A stretch of DNA of 64,000 nt, taken from positions 1-64,000 of the forward strand of contig JBLHIB010000001.1 in assembly GCA_047615865.1 (NCBI GenBank), written 5' to 3'. Position numbers and translations under genes: made by a program. This document shows, piece by piece, positions 28,158-36,433 of this stretch. Positions within the stretch are counted from its first letter, which is position 1. Each line of letters begins with the position of its first letter. Below the pieces are notes generated by a model that worked only from the letters and a program-made list of their open reading frames with translations, did not search any database and was not told the origin of the DNA. This DNA is from JADFAK01 sp047615865 (GTDB lineage: Bacteria > Bacteroidota > Bacteroidia > Flavobacteriales_D > Sanyastnellaceae).

Positions 28158-29221
28158 TATGGAGCGATGCTTCCATTAATTACCCACCAACCAAATCCAT
28201 CAGAAACGATGGAAAACACCTTGTTATCGACTCCAAAAACTGAAGGATCATCCAATCCGTCAACAGTTTCAGTTTCTATAGTGATCAGATTGAAATCATT
28301 GGCACCTGACGACGCAAAAATCTTGAACGTGTACATCCTTCCCAAACAGGTTGCTGCGCTGGGAAGATTCACTGTTACATCGCCGTTGCTTACATTGGCG
28401 ACCAAGATGCAGTTGTTGTCGTCTACATTCACATTGATAGGACCCTGAACAGAGCTAATTTCAAGAGCCATCGATCCATTCACATCCAAGCTGCTTGTAG
28501 GAACATCAGTTCCTATTCCCACGGCTTGCTGATCATTGTAAATCACATCTCCATCCACAATCCAGTCGCCATCATCTACCAATGACTCTAGAGGGATGAC
28601 ATAGGCTTGCCCGCATTCTACTATATTAAGGTCGGTACCTTGAAGTTGCGCGATACTGATACACTCGTCAGTAAGCGAAGCCTCACCAGCAATTGATCCA
28701 ATGTCCAGGAAATGCTGAATTCCACCTTCCATGATTACTATTGAGTCATTCACAACGGATAAACTTGTGATCAACTCATTGCTAGGATCAGGGTCATCAT
28801 CGTTCGAATCTCCGGAAGTTTCGGCATAAAAGGCATAGGGCACGCTTAAGAACTGTGAAATTCCCATGAGCTCATATACCCCATCACCAGGATCAATTTC
28901 AACACTCAGGAAATAAGTGGCTGCTCCCCAATTAATAGTTTCAAATGATGGGTTATTTCCATCCCCCGTGGAAATTCCTTGTCCGATAACTAAAGAAAAA
29001 AGTCCAAGCGAATTTGTTACCACAAAGTGCTCTTCTTGCCACCACAAATCTCCATTCGCGCCATTTAGGAGGATATTGATGCGCACACCTAGTTGAGTAT
29101 CTGTGAGCGCTTGACCATCAATATTTCTAGCCACAGCTTGATAACTGATTCCTTGCGGCGGAGCCTGAGCAAATGTTAGAGCCACGAATAGGCTGAAAAG
29201 AATAGTGAGTATTGGCTTCAT
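28157..29221 (-). CDS. Secreted tail-fibre-like protein of the T9SS operon
   Basis: A 354-residue secreted protein that I do not recognise as a named gene. A signal peptide (FSLFVALTFAQ) is followed by PPQGISYQAVARNIDGQALT, VRINILLNG and EEHFVVTNSLGLFSLVIGQG, an N-terminal domain that recurs in many Bacteroidota surface proteins. The C-terminal ~120 residues are phage-tail-fibre-like beta structure (VTVNLPSAATCLGRMYTFKI). No sorting domain is visible. I start it at 29221; an upstream in-frame start would add 19 polar residues before the signal peptide. It is the first gene of the four-gene operon. Confidence 0.7.
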   Translation of the reverse strand: MKPILTILFSLFVALTFAQAPPQGISYQAVARNIDGQALTDTQLGVRINILLNGANGDLWWQEEHFVVTNSLGLFSLVIGQGISTGDGNNPSFETINWGAATYFLSVEIDPGDGVYELMGISQFLSVPYAFYAETSGDSNDDDPDPSNELITSLSVVNDSIVIMEGGIQHFLDIGSIAGEASLTDECISIAQLQGTDLNIVECGQAYVIPLESLVDDGDWIVDGDVIYNDQQAVGIGTDVPTSSLDVNGSMALEISSVQGPINVNVDDNNCILVANVSNGDVTVNLPSAATCLGRMYTFKIFASSGANDFNLITIETETVDGLDDPSVFGVDNKVFSIVSDGFGWWVINGSIAP

Positions 29222-29348
29222 GGAGAATCTTCTTGTATTCGATGAAGTTACCCATATCGACTCCTGCGAGCTTGACACTCTGACTAAACTATTAACACCT
29301 CCACTTTGAAAAGAGCGATCGAATCAATTAGTTTCGCCACACACAGAA

Positions 29349-29356
29349 TAATTTTG
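29349..29356 (+). promoter_or_regulatory. -7 promoter box four bases before the gamma carbonic anhydrase ATG
   Basis: TAATTTTG is followed by ACAC and the ATG at 29361, the same spacing as at panD. It predicts a leaderless or near-leaderless message. Confidence 0.4.
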
Positions 29357-29360
29357 ACAC

Positions 29361-29873
29361 ATGGCATTGATAAAAGAACTTTTAGGTAAAACACCCGAGA
29401 TTGCTAAAACTACCTGGTTGGCAGAAAATTCGGTGGTGGTTGGAGACGTGGTTCTAGGTGATGATTGCACAGTATGGTACCATGCTGTAATACGAGGTGA
29501 TGTGAACTCAATCCGCATTGGAAATGCCGTGAATATACAGGACCATGCGATGATTCACTGTACTTATAAAAAATTCAAAACTACCATTGGAAATAATGTT
29601 TCGATCGGACATCGAGCAATCGTTCATGGATGCGAAATTCATGACAATGTTTTGATTGGTATGGGGGCTATTCTAATGGATGGGGTCGTAGTAGAAAGCA
29701 ATTCTATTGTGGCAGCAGGTGCCGTGGTGTTGGAAGGCAGTAGAATAAAGTCAGGCACTTTATGGGCCGGCGTTCCAGCGAAAGAGCGAAAAACCCTTGA
29801 TGAAGAAAAGATAAGTGGTTTGATAGGTACAACTGCAAAAAACTACGTGATGTATGCGGATTGGTACCGCTAA
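29361..29873 (+). CDS. Gamma-class carbonic anhydrase family protein
   Basis: A 170-residue left-handed beta-helix protein. Hexapeptide repeats fill the chain (VVGDVVLGDDCTVWYHAVIRG; IGIGNAV-type turns), and histidines in MIHCTYKK, IGHRAIVHGC fit the trimer-interface zinc site of gamma carbonic anhydrases. A C-terminal helix follows. Many relatives of this size are annotated as transferase hexapeptide proteins without proven activity. Convergent with murI, sharing a four-base CTAA stop overlap. Confidence 0.9.
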   Translation: MALIKELLGKTPEIAKTTWLAENSVVVGDVVLGDDCTVWYHAVIRGDVNSIRIGNAVNIQDHAMIHCTYKKFKTTIGNNVSIGHRAIVHGCEIHDNVLIGMGAILMDGVVVESNSIVAAGAVVLEGSRIKSGTLWAGVPAKERKTLDEEKISGLIGTTAKNYVMYADWYR

Positions 29874-30676
29874 TCCCAAATCCGAGCTTCTTTTAGGGAA
29901 ATTTCTTCACCAAAAAACAGTCGTGTACAATGTTTGAATGATTCTGTGAAATCAGAAACATAGAATTCCATAGACCTTGATCCTTTGGAGCTTAGCAATT
30001 GGTTTTCTTTCAATACTATCTCAAGTCTCCTTGCGAGGAATTGTGAGGAATCAATTACCTCCACCTCGCTTGAGTAGAAGTCTTTCACTTCCTTTTTTAT
30101 CAGTGGATAATGAGTACATCCTAAAATAAGAGCGTCCAATTTCCTCAGGTTGGGATGATCTAGATAGGCGTGAATTACAGCCTTACTGATATTGTTGTTA
30201 TAGAAGCCCTCTTCTATCATGGCGGCAAGCAATGGTGTTGCTTTGGTCGCGACTTTCACTTCGGGGCAAAATGTATGGATTCGCTTGGGGTACACTCGAG
30301 AATTGATCGTGCCCTTAGTTGCAATTACACCAATCTTTTTGTTCTTGAACTTGTGTCCAACGTATTCAGCGACAGGATCGATAACATTGACAACAGGGAT
30401 GTCTTTTCCAACTAGATCGCTTACTGATTTGGTGGCTCTAGCACTCGCAGTATTGCAAGCAATTACTATGGCTTTACAGCCCTTTTCTTTCAGGAAGGCC
30501 GCAATTTTCAGAGAGTAACTCCTCACACTTTCCGCCGACTTGTCGCCATAAGGCAGGTGGGCCGTATCCCCGAAATATATCAGGGACTCATTCGGGAGCA
30601 GATCATTGATCGCTTTGGCCACTGTTAAGCCGCCAATACCAGAATCAAAAATTCCTATAGGTCTATCTTTATCCAT
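29870..30676 (-). CDS. murI: Glutamate racemase
   Basis: A 268-residue cofactor-independent racemase supplying D-glutamate for peptidoglycan. N-terminal IGIFDSGIGGLTVAKAI, the first catalytic Cys in VIACNTASA and the second in LGCTHYPLI are present. The ATG at 30676 (MDKDRPIGIFDSG) is the likely start; a longer frame would begin inside a terminator hairpin. That hairpin's T-run ends directly at this ATG, so there is no room for a normal leader downstream of it. Expression probably depends on read-through from ompH or on an unusual start. Confidence 0.95.
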   Translation of the reverse strand: MDKDRPIGIFDSGIGGLTVAKAINDLLPNESLIYFGDTAHLPYGDKSAESVRSYSLKIAAFLKEKGCKAIVIACNTASARATKSVSDLVGKDIPVVNVIDPVAEYVGHKFKNKKIGVIATKGTINSRVYPKRIHTFCPEVKVATKATPLLAAMIEEGFYNNNISKAVIHAYLDHPNLRKLDALILGCTHYPLIKKEVKDFYSSEVEVIDSSQFLARRLEIVLKENQLLSSKGSRSMEFYVSDFTESFKHCTRLFFGEEISLKEARIWD

Positions 30677-30705
30677 AAAAAAATCCGGTTGACACAACCG
30701 GATTT
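30677..30705 (-). terminator. Strong intrinsic terminator between ompH and murI, abutting the murI ATG
   Basis: On the minus strand a perfect 11-bp stem (AAATCCGGTTG at 30705-30695 and CAACCGGATTT at 30691-30681) with a 3-base loop runs into seven Ts ending at 30677, and the murI ATG follows immediately at 30676. Confidence 0.85.
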
Positions 30706-30748
30706 CAAAAGTGCAGTAATTTTTTTTAACAGATCCTCTTTTCTAAGA

Positions 30749-31240
30749 TTAGAGGCCTAATTTCGCTTTAACGAGCTCAATAATATCTTCTCCACCATTA
30801 TACAAGGTAACACCTGTCGATGAATCAAGAATATAAGTAAAGCCTTGCTCTTTAGCCACAGCTGTAATAGCTTCTTGAGCTGCATCGATCATTGGCTGAA
30901 GCAATTCAGATTCTTTTTTGGCTAAGTCTTGATTAGCTGTCTGTTGAAACTCTTGCATGCTCTGCTCAAGTTCTTGCAGCTTTTTTACTTTGTCGTTGTA
31001 AATAGCCTCCGGCAAATTTGGATTGCTTTGAATTTCAAGCACTTTGCCTTCATAATCAGCTTTCATCGTATTCAAGTGCTCTTCCAATACGCTAGCATAT
31101 TGTTGAAGCTCCGTTTCGATAGTTGCGCGCTCGGGCATTGATAGCAATAGTGATTGAGAATCAATATGACCCAATTTTTGTGCGTTTCCAGTGAATACTG
31201 CACCGATGCACACGATCGCGATGATGATAATTTTCTTCAT
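30749..31240 (-). CDS. OmpH/Skp-family periplasmic chaperone (first copy)
   Basis: A 163-residue periplasmic chaperone for outer-membrane proteins. The signal peptide is IIAIVCIGAVFTGNAQ; then KLGHIDSQSLLLSMPE, a long charged coiled-coil (about 40-120), and the closing VAKEQGFTYILDSSTGVTLYNGGEDI, all Skp hallmarks. It is downstream of a second ompH and bamA, the usual chaperone-insertase grouping. It is followed by a strong terminator. Confidence 0.93.
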   Translation of the reverse strand: MKKIIIIAIVCIGAVFTGNAQKLGHIDSQSLLLSMPERATIETELQQYASVLEEHLNTMKADYEGKVLEIQSNPNLPEAIYNDKVKKLQELEQSMQEFQQTANQDLAKKESELLQPMIDAAQEAITAVAKEQGFTYILDSSTGVTLYNGGEDIIELVKAKLGL

Positions 31241-31273
31241 TTATATAATTTTAATAGAGCAATTAAGCGTGAA

Positions 31274-31912
31274 TTATTTCTTGGGGGCACTAGCACCTCT
31301 GTCGGTTTTCGAGCCTCCTGTTTTTCCTTGATCTTTATTAGTCGCTGCTTTTGAATTTCCTTTGTCATCTCCTCCAGCTGTTTCACTTTCGATAGTCTCG
31401 CCAGGCTTCAATCCCATTTTCTTGATCACATTGTCGCTGACATCGTGCTTCGGGTTGCTATACAAAATATTACTTTGTTTAGCTTTATCGAAGATCACCA
31501 TCAGACCTTTTGAGTTGGACACATCTTTGATCGCATCATAGATTTGATCTTGGATTGGCTTAATGAGCTCTTCTCTTTTATTGAAGAGTTCGCCTCCTAC
31601 TCCAAATTTTTGCTTTTGCATGTCCATTGCTTCTTGACGACGTTTAGAAATTTCTTCTTCTCGCTTCTTTTTCATTTCTTCCGTCAGAAGAACTTTCTCA
31701 GCGTCAAATGCTTCTTGCAATCTTTGTACCGTTTCATACTTAACCTCAATTTCACCTTGCCAATCTGAAGAGAATTTATTCAATTCTGATTGTGCCGAAG
31801 CGTATTCAGGAACATGCATTAGGATATAATCTGTATCTACATATCCAAATTTCTGTGCATTTGCAACAGTAAAGACAAGCAGCAGAGAAAGCGTGATAAA
31901 GATATTTTTCAT
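31274..31912 (-). CDS. OmpH/Skp-family periplasmic chaperone (second copy, with charged tail)
   Basis: A 212-residue paralogue of the next gene. Signal peptide (IFITLSLLLVFTVANAQ), KFGYVDTDYILMHVPEY, a long coiled-coil with Glu/Lys-rich repeats (about 45-130), then the Skp end (SNSKGLMVIFDKAKQSNILY). It differs by a C-terminal tail of about 40 residues rich in Gly, Lys, Asp and Ser (ETAGGDDKGNSKAATNKD...), probably disordered. The start is taken at MKNIFITL (31912). It lies between bamA and the other ompH. Confidence 0.92.
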   Translation of the reverse strand: MKNIFITLSLLLVFTVANAQKFGYVDTDYILMHVPEYASAQSELNKFSSDWQGEIEVKYETVQRLQEAFDAEKVLLTEEMKKKREEEISKRRQEAMDMQKQKFGVGGELFNKREELIKPIQDQIYDAIKDVSNSKGLMVIFDKAKQSNILYSNPKHDVSDNVIKKMGLKPGETIESETAGGDDKGNSKAATNKDQGKTGGSKTDRGASAPKK

Positions 31913-32032
31913 GAGTTCAAGTTTTCGGCGGGTCAACATATCCTTCTAGTGAGCTACCTTCATTAACGTCATTTCACAGACTTATGCAATTTCTATTCCA
32001 AGTCTGATAGACGCGAATTTAAATTAAGTTTT

Positions 32033-34585
32033 TTAGAGTTCACCAAGATTCATTCCAATGCTAAAGTGAAACTGTCCTTTTTGCATAGCGGGGTTTTCTG
32101 GCACATCATCTAAGCGCCATCCATAATCGAGACCAAGTAGTCCAAACATAGGTAGGAAGATTCTCAGACCAACACCTCCGGAGCGCATAACATTTAGAGG
32201 ATTGTAATCTGAATACTTCGACCACGTTTTTCCGGCCTCCAAAAATCCAAGCATATAAATGTATGCATTCGGGTTTGTGGAAAGCGGATACCTCAACTCT
32301 GCAGTATACTTAGAAATAAGGGGAGAGCCAACTTGACGAGATGGATAGGTAAGTGATAATTCGTCATAACCACGAAGGTTAACTATCTCACGTCCGTCCA
32401 ATACAAACCCTGACAAATAAACACCTCCTAAATAGAAACGCTCAAAAGGAGCCAAACCTATTTGTTGATTGTAAGCACCTAAGAAACCGAAACCTGCACT
32501 GGTCGCAAGAACGAGATTATGCTGACTTCCTTCGTCTCCAACTTTGTGGCTAAAAAGCGTAGTGTACCATTTTGCTGTGAACTTAACTTTGTAGTACTCA
32601 ACCCAGTCAAATTTTTCTTGGTCAGTCATAGACGAATAGTCTGGATCCTTACCAAACGCTTTACCTATTGCTGAATATGGTGGTGTAAACTTACCGGTGA
32701 GTGAAATATCAGATCCCCATACAGGAAAGATTGGTTCACTTACTGAGTTTCTTGAAAGAGTTGTTGTGAGCGACAAGTTATTCGAGAAACCATCATCAAA
32801 GCTGAAGAAAGATCCAAATCGATTCAAATCGAAGTGCTGATACGACACCCCAAAATAAATTTGGAACCAGTCATCAGGCACAGCTAGACGTTTACCCAAA
32901 CCTACTGAGGCTCCTGTAATATTTAAAGATCGTCTGTCAGGGTTAATCTCTCCCCCTACTTTGCGACGTTCTCCATTACTTTGCACGGAGTGCCAAACAG
33001 AAACACTCAAAGAATTAGGCTTTTTTCCTCCTAGCCACGGCTCCACAAAAGAAGCACTATACGATTGAAAGAATAGACCGTTGGACTGCGCCCGCAAACT
33101 CAACCTTTGCCCATCACCTGACGGCACAGGAGTCCATGATCCTTTCTTCAACACATTTCTCAAAGAGAAATTATTGAAGCTAACACCTAGAGATCCGACC
33201 ACACGGCCTGCTCCCCAGCCACCAGACAGCTCGACTTGGTCACTTGGTTTTTCTTCAACTACATATTCAATATCTACAGTGCCTTTTTCTGCATTCTGGA
33301 CTGGATTAATTTGGAACTTCTGCGGATCGAAGTAGCCTAATTGAGCCAGTTCTCGCTGGGTTCTGATGACATCATTACGACGGAAAAGGTCTCCTTGTTT
33401 TGTTCGGATTTCACGATAAATAACGTGATCATTGGTCTTGGTGTTACCAACGACAGTAACCGTCCCAATTCTAAATTTCTTTCCTTCATTCACGCGCACC
33501 TCTATATCGATTGAATCATTCTCAACGAGAATTTCAATAGGGTATGCCTGAAAGTTTAGATAACCGTCATCTTGATACAGTGAAGTAATATCCTGACCAT
33601 TTGGATTCATGTAAAGTCGGGCCTCAAGGAGTGTGAGGTCATATATATCGCCGGCTTGAATATTGAGAATACTATCTAATCGACCGGTACTATACTTCTT
33701 GTTTCCAACGAAGGTAATGTCTCGGAAGTAGAACTTATTTCCTTCATGAAGAGTGATATCAAGGTTAATTCTTCGCTTGCTCAGATTACGAATGGTATCT
33801 CCTAAAATCCGGGCATTGCGATATCCCTGCTCATTGTACTTGGCTATAAGAGTTCCCTTATCGGCTTGAAACTCTTTTTCTATGAATTTTGATGCTTTGA
33901 ATGCTCCCCAAATCCTAGTTTTCTTGGTGTTCTTCATCGAACGACGAAGTTTCCATTCAGCAATATCACCAGCTCCGATGAAATTGATTGCTTTTATTCT
34001 TACACGTTTTCCTTTATCGATGTTAAATCTCAAGGAAACTGAATTCTCAACATTTTTGTTTTCTTCCTCGACTGTAGCAACTTCGACATTTAGAAAACCC
34101 TTGTCAACGAAATACTTTTTTATACCGTTGACAGCTCGGTTCTTGATGTTCTCATTTACAATCACACCTGATATCAAATGAATTTCATCTCGTATATTAT
34201 CGGCCTCAGACTTTCGAATTCCATCAAAGCTAAAATGCGACAAACGAGGCATCTCCTTGACTTCGATATTCAGATAGATATCGCTCCCTCGAATCTCAGC
34301 AGCATAGATGGATACATCTTCAAATAAGCGTTGACGCCAAAGTTTCTTTATTGCTTGAGAAACATCCTCTCCTGGAATTAGAATCTCATCTCCAATTTGC
34401 AAACCTGAAAGGAGTTTAATTGCTTGCACATCTGTGTGCTCTGCTCCAGTGACCACCATACCGGCGATGGTATATGTCTGTGGCACTAGATAATCAATCC
34501 CAGATCCTATTTGAGTAGGTTGCGCCTTTGCAGCGAAGGGGATAAGAAGGCTAAGTACCAAAAGGCCTAGGCAAATGTGTTTCAT
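32033..34585 (-). CDS. bamA: Outer-membrane protein assembly factor BamA
   Basis: An 850-residue outer-membrane insertase. A signal peptide (LLVLSLLIPFAAKAQ) is followed by several POTRA domains (about 40-440; e.g. ITFVGNKKYSTGRLDSIL, VTVVGNTKTNDHVIYREIRTKQGDLF) and then a C-terminal 16-strand barrel ending FHFSIGMNLGEL, with the GLDYGW and FYLGG stretches of the Omp85 family. I start at 34585 (MKHICLGLLVLSLL), just after uppS; an upstream in-frame start would add 39 residues overlapping uppS. It is co-transcribed with uppS and the ompH pair. Confidence 0.96.
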   Translation of the reverse strand: MKHICLGLLVLSLLIPFAAKAQPTQIGSGIDYLVPQTYTIAGMVVTGAEHTDVQAIKLLSGLQIGDEILIPGEDVSQAIKKLWRQRLFEDVSIYAAEIRGSDIYLNIEVKEMPRLSHFSFDGIRKSEADNIRDEIHLISGVIVNENIKNRAVNGIKKYFVDKGFLNVEVATVEEENKNVENSVSLRFNIDKGKRVRIKAINFIGAGDIAEWKLRRSMKNTKKTRIWGAFKASKFIEKEFQADKGTLIAKYNEQGYRNARILGDTIRNLSKRRINLDITLHEGNKFYFRDITFVGNKKYSTGRLDSILNIQAGDIYDLTLLEARLYMNPNGQDITSLYQDDGYLNFQAYPIEILVENDSIDIEVRVNEGKKFRIGTVTVVGNTKTNDHVIYREIRTKQGDLFRRNDVIRTQRELAQLGYFDPQKFQINPVQNAEKGTVDIEYVVEEKPSDQVELSGGWGAGRVVGSLGVSFNNFSLRNVLKKGSWTPVPSGDGQRLSLRAQSNGLFFQSYSASFVEPWLGGKKPNSLSVSVWHSVQSNGERRKVGGEINPDRRSLNITGASVGLGKRLAVPDDWFQIYFGVSYQHFDLNRFGSFFSFDDGFSNNLSLTTTLSRNSVSEPIFPVWGSDISLTGKFTPPYSAIGKAFGKDPDYSSMTDQEKFDWVEYYKVKFTAKWYTTLFSHKVGDEGSQHNLVLATSAGFGFLGAYNQQIGLAPFERFYLGGVYLSGFVLDGREIVNLRGYDELSLTYPSRQVGSPLISKYTAELRYPLSTNPNAYIYMLGFLEAGKTWSKYSDYNPLNVMRSGGVGLRIFLPMFGLLGLDYGWRLDDVPENPAMQKGQFHFSIGMNLGEL

Positions 34586-34595
34586 ATAGTCTCGA

Positions 34596-35327
34596 TTATG
34601 CAATAATCTGGTCGCTCGTTTTACCGAATCTTCTTTCACGGCTCTGATAATCGCATATGGCTTTGTAAAATTCAGACTCGTTAAAATCTGGCCAAAGTAC
34701 ATCAGTAAAATACAATTCTGAGTAAGCTAATTGCCACAACAAAAAGTTGCTTATTCTTTGCTCACCGCTCGTTCTGATCATCAATTCAGGATCAGGAAAG
34801 CTATTTGTCTGCAGATGTTTGGATACAGTATCAGCAGTGATATCCTTCGCTTCCACTCCTTCCTCTACAATTTGTTTCACGGCTTCAGTAATCTCCCATC
34901 TAGCGCTATAGCTCAATGCCAGCACAAGACTAATCTCTGTATTGCCAGCAGTTCGATCCATGGCCGATTGCAATTCGTTTCGACAGTCCTCTGGCAACAT
35001 ATTCATATCACCAATGGCTCGCAGTCGAACACCATTGTCATCAAGCTCGTCCAATTCACGAATAATAGTCTTTACCAATAAATCCATTAAAGCCTGGACT
35101 TCTTCCAAAGGACGATTCCAGTTCTCAGTAGAGAACGCATAGAGGGTCAAAAACTTTACACCTAGATTTCGGCCAGCCTTGAGCGTAGCACGAACAGCAT
35201 CGACCCCACTGAAGTGACCAAATATGCGTTGTTCGCCCTGCTGGCGAGCCCATCGGCCATTCCCGTCCATTATGACAGCAACGTGCTTAGGGATATTATT
35301 CCGATCGATTTTTTCTTCCCAATCCAT
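34596..35327 (-). CDS. uppS: Isoprenyl (undecaprenyl) diphosphate synthase
   Basis: A 243-residue cis-prenyltransferase that makes undecaprenyl diphosphate, the carrier for peptidoglycan and O-antigen. HVAVIMDGNGRWARQ holds the catalytic Asp; LTLYAFSTENWNRP, ALSYSARWEI and RTSGEQRISNFLLWQLAYSEL complete the family signatures. BamA starts 10 bases after its stop. Confidence 0.96.
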   Translation of the reverse strand: MDWEEKIDRNNIPKHVAVIMDGNGRWARQQGEQRIFGHFSGVDAVRATLKAGRNLGVKFLTLYAFSTENWNRPLEEVQALMDLLVKTIIRELDELDDNGVRLRAIGDMNMLPEDCRNELQSAMDRTAGNTEISLVLALSYSARWEITEAVKQIVEEGVEAKDITADTVSKHLQTNSFPDPELMIRTSGEQRISNFLLWQLAYSELYFTDVLWPDFNESEFYKAICDYQSRERRFGKTSDQIIA

Positions 35328-35407
35328 AGTTCATCCAGAACCCAACGTCAAAATCGTCTGCTAAGTCTGTCAACTAGGCAAATTAACAATTATTGAAGTT
35401 CAGGGTG

Positions 35408-35415
35408 CAAATATA
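35408..35415 (-). promoter_or_regulatory. Candidate -7 promoter box for uppS-bamA-ompH
   Basis: On the minus strand TATATTTG matches TAnnTTTG, 80 bases upstream of the uppS ATG, with TTTC (one base off TTTG) 19 bases further upstream. Confidence 0.45.
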
Positions 35416-35470
35416 GAGCCCTTGAACCGTTAATGAAATAAAGAATTAAATTAGTATTGGAAGATTATCA

Positions 35471-36322
35471 TTATCGACGGAAGTCGATGTTATTCCAACA
35501 GTTGGTTGGGGATTTTCCTAAACGGAAAGATATTGCAAGCGTAGCAAAGGAATACCAGTCTTTTCTCCCTGGATCTCCGCGTTGTAAACCGGAATTAGTG
35601 CCATTAACAAGAGTTGGCTCCAAACTTTGATCAGCAAGCTCAGCTGACAATCGGCCATTCTCCACTAAAAGCACGCTAGGATCAACATAACTTCCACTGA
35701 CATCGTCGAAATAGTCGGTCCACGTTTTCCTCATACCCCACTCCAAATTGACGGCGACAATACTGAATACATTGATTTTAAAACCAACTCCAAAAGGCAC
35801 AGAAAGTCCCCCTGTATTGTATCGTTCTCCACCTTCTGATGTGCCTTGACCTTCAGTACCCAGTGGCTGCAATTCATAGTACACGCCCTTGTATTCTGCC
35901 TGAGGCTTCATGCTGTAATACGCAAGTCCGGCAAACAAATAGGGTGATAAAAAGTCTTGCTTATCTCCAATTTGATAATTGAAATAGTTTATTTCTGCTT
36001 GAATTGCGCCTTCGAACACATCATTTCGAAAAGACAAGTTTCGATTCACCTGCCATTGATCTTTGCTAGTGGCGTCAGTTGCTTCAATTCGACCATAAAG
36101 AAATGACCCCTTGATTGAAATCCTGCGGTTAGGATTGTGCCGGTAGAAAAGCCCCCCAGCAAGACGAAGATTACCTCCAAAATGCTGACGTGGATTGATA
36201 TCACCTATATAATAAGCTGTACCGGCCATCAAACCCATTTCTGCGCTTCGATCAAATTTCTTTTGCCCCACGCTCAAAAGAGGTAGTAAAAGGAAGGACA
36301 GAAATAAAATACGTGTCTTCAT
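35471..36322 (-). CDS. porG: PorG-like outer-membrane protein (DUF6089), T9SS-associated
   Basis: A 283-residue outer-membrane protein. The signal peptide is FLSFLLLPLLSVGQ. The start of the mature part, AEMGLMAGTAYYIGDINPRQHF, is the DUF6089/PorG pattern. A beta-barrel follows with GVGFKINVFSIVAVNLEWGMRKTWTDYFDDVSG. PorG is the outer-membrane anchor of the PorK/PorN ring of the T9SS. The position next to uppS-bamA is the flavobacterial arrangement I know. The ATGs at 36322 and 36331 both fit; I use MKTRILFLS. Confidence 0.87.
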   Translation of the reverse strand: MKTRILFLSFLLLPLLSVGQKKFDRSAEMGLMAGTAYYIGDINPRQHFGGNLRLAGGLFYRHNPNRRISIKGSFLYGRIEATDATSKDQWQVNRNLSFRNDVFEGAIQAEINYFNYQIGDKQDFLSPYLFAGLAYYSMKPQAEYKGVYYELQPLGTEGQGTSEGGERYNTGGLSVPFGVGFKINVFSIVAVNLEWGMRKTWTDYFDDVSGSYVDPSVLLVENGRLSAELADQSLEPTLVNGTNSGLQRGDPGRKDWYSFATLAISFRLGKSPTNCWNNIDFRR

Positions 36323-36433
36323 CTCCAACATAATGCAGTTAGTACGCAAATATTGTGTCAAAGTTTCCCTAAACTCAAAAACACTCATCACAAATCTGGG
36401 AGACAAATCTAAGTATAATTCTGAGTCTATGAA

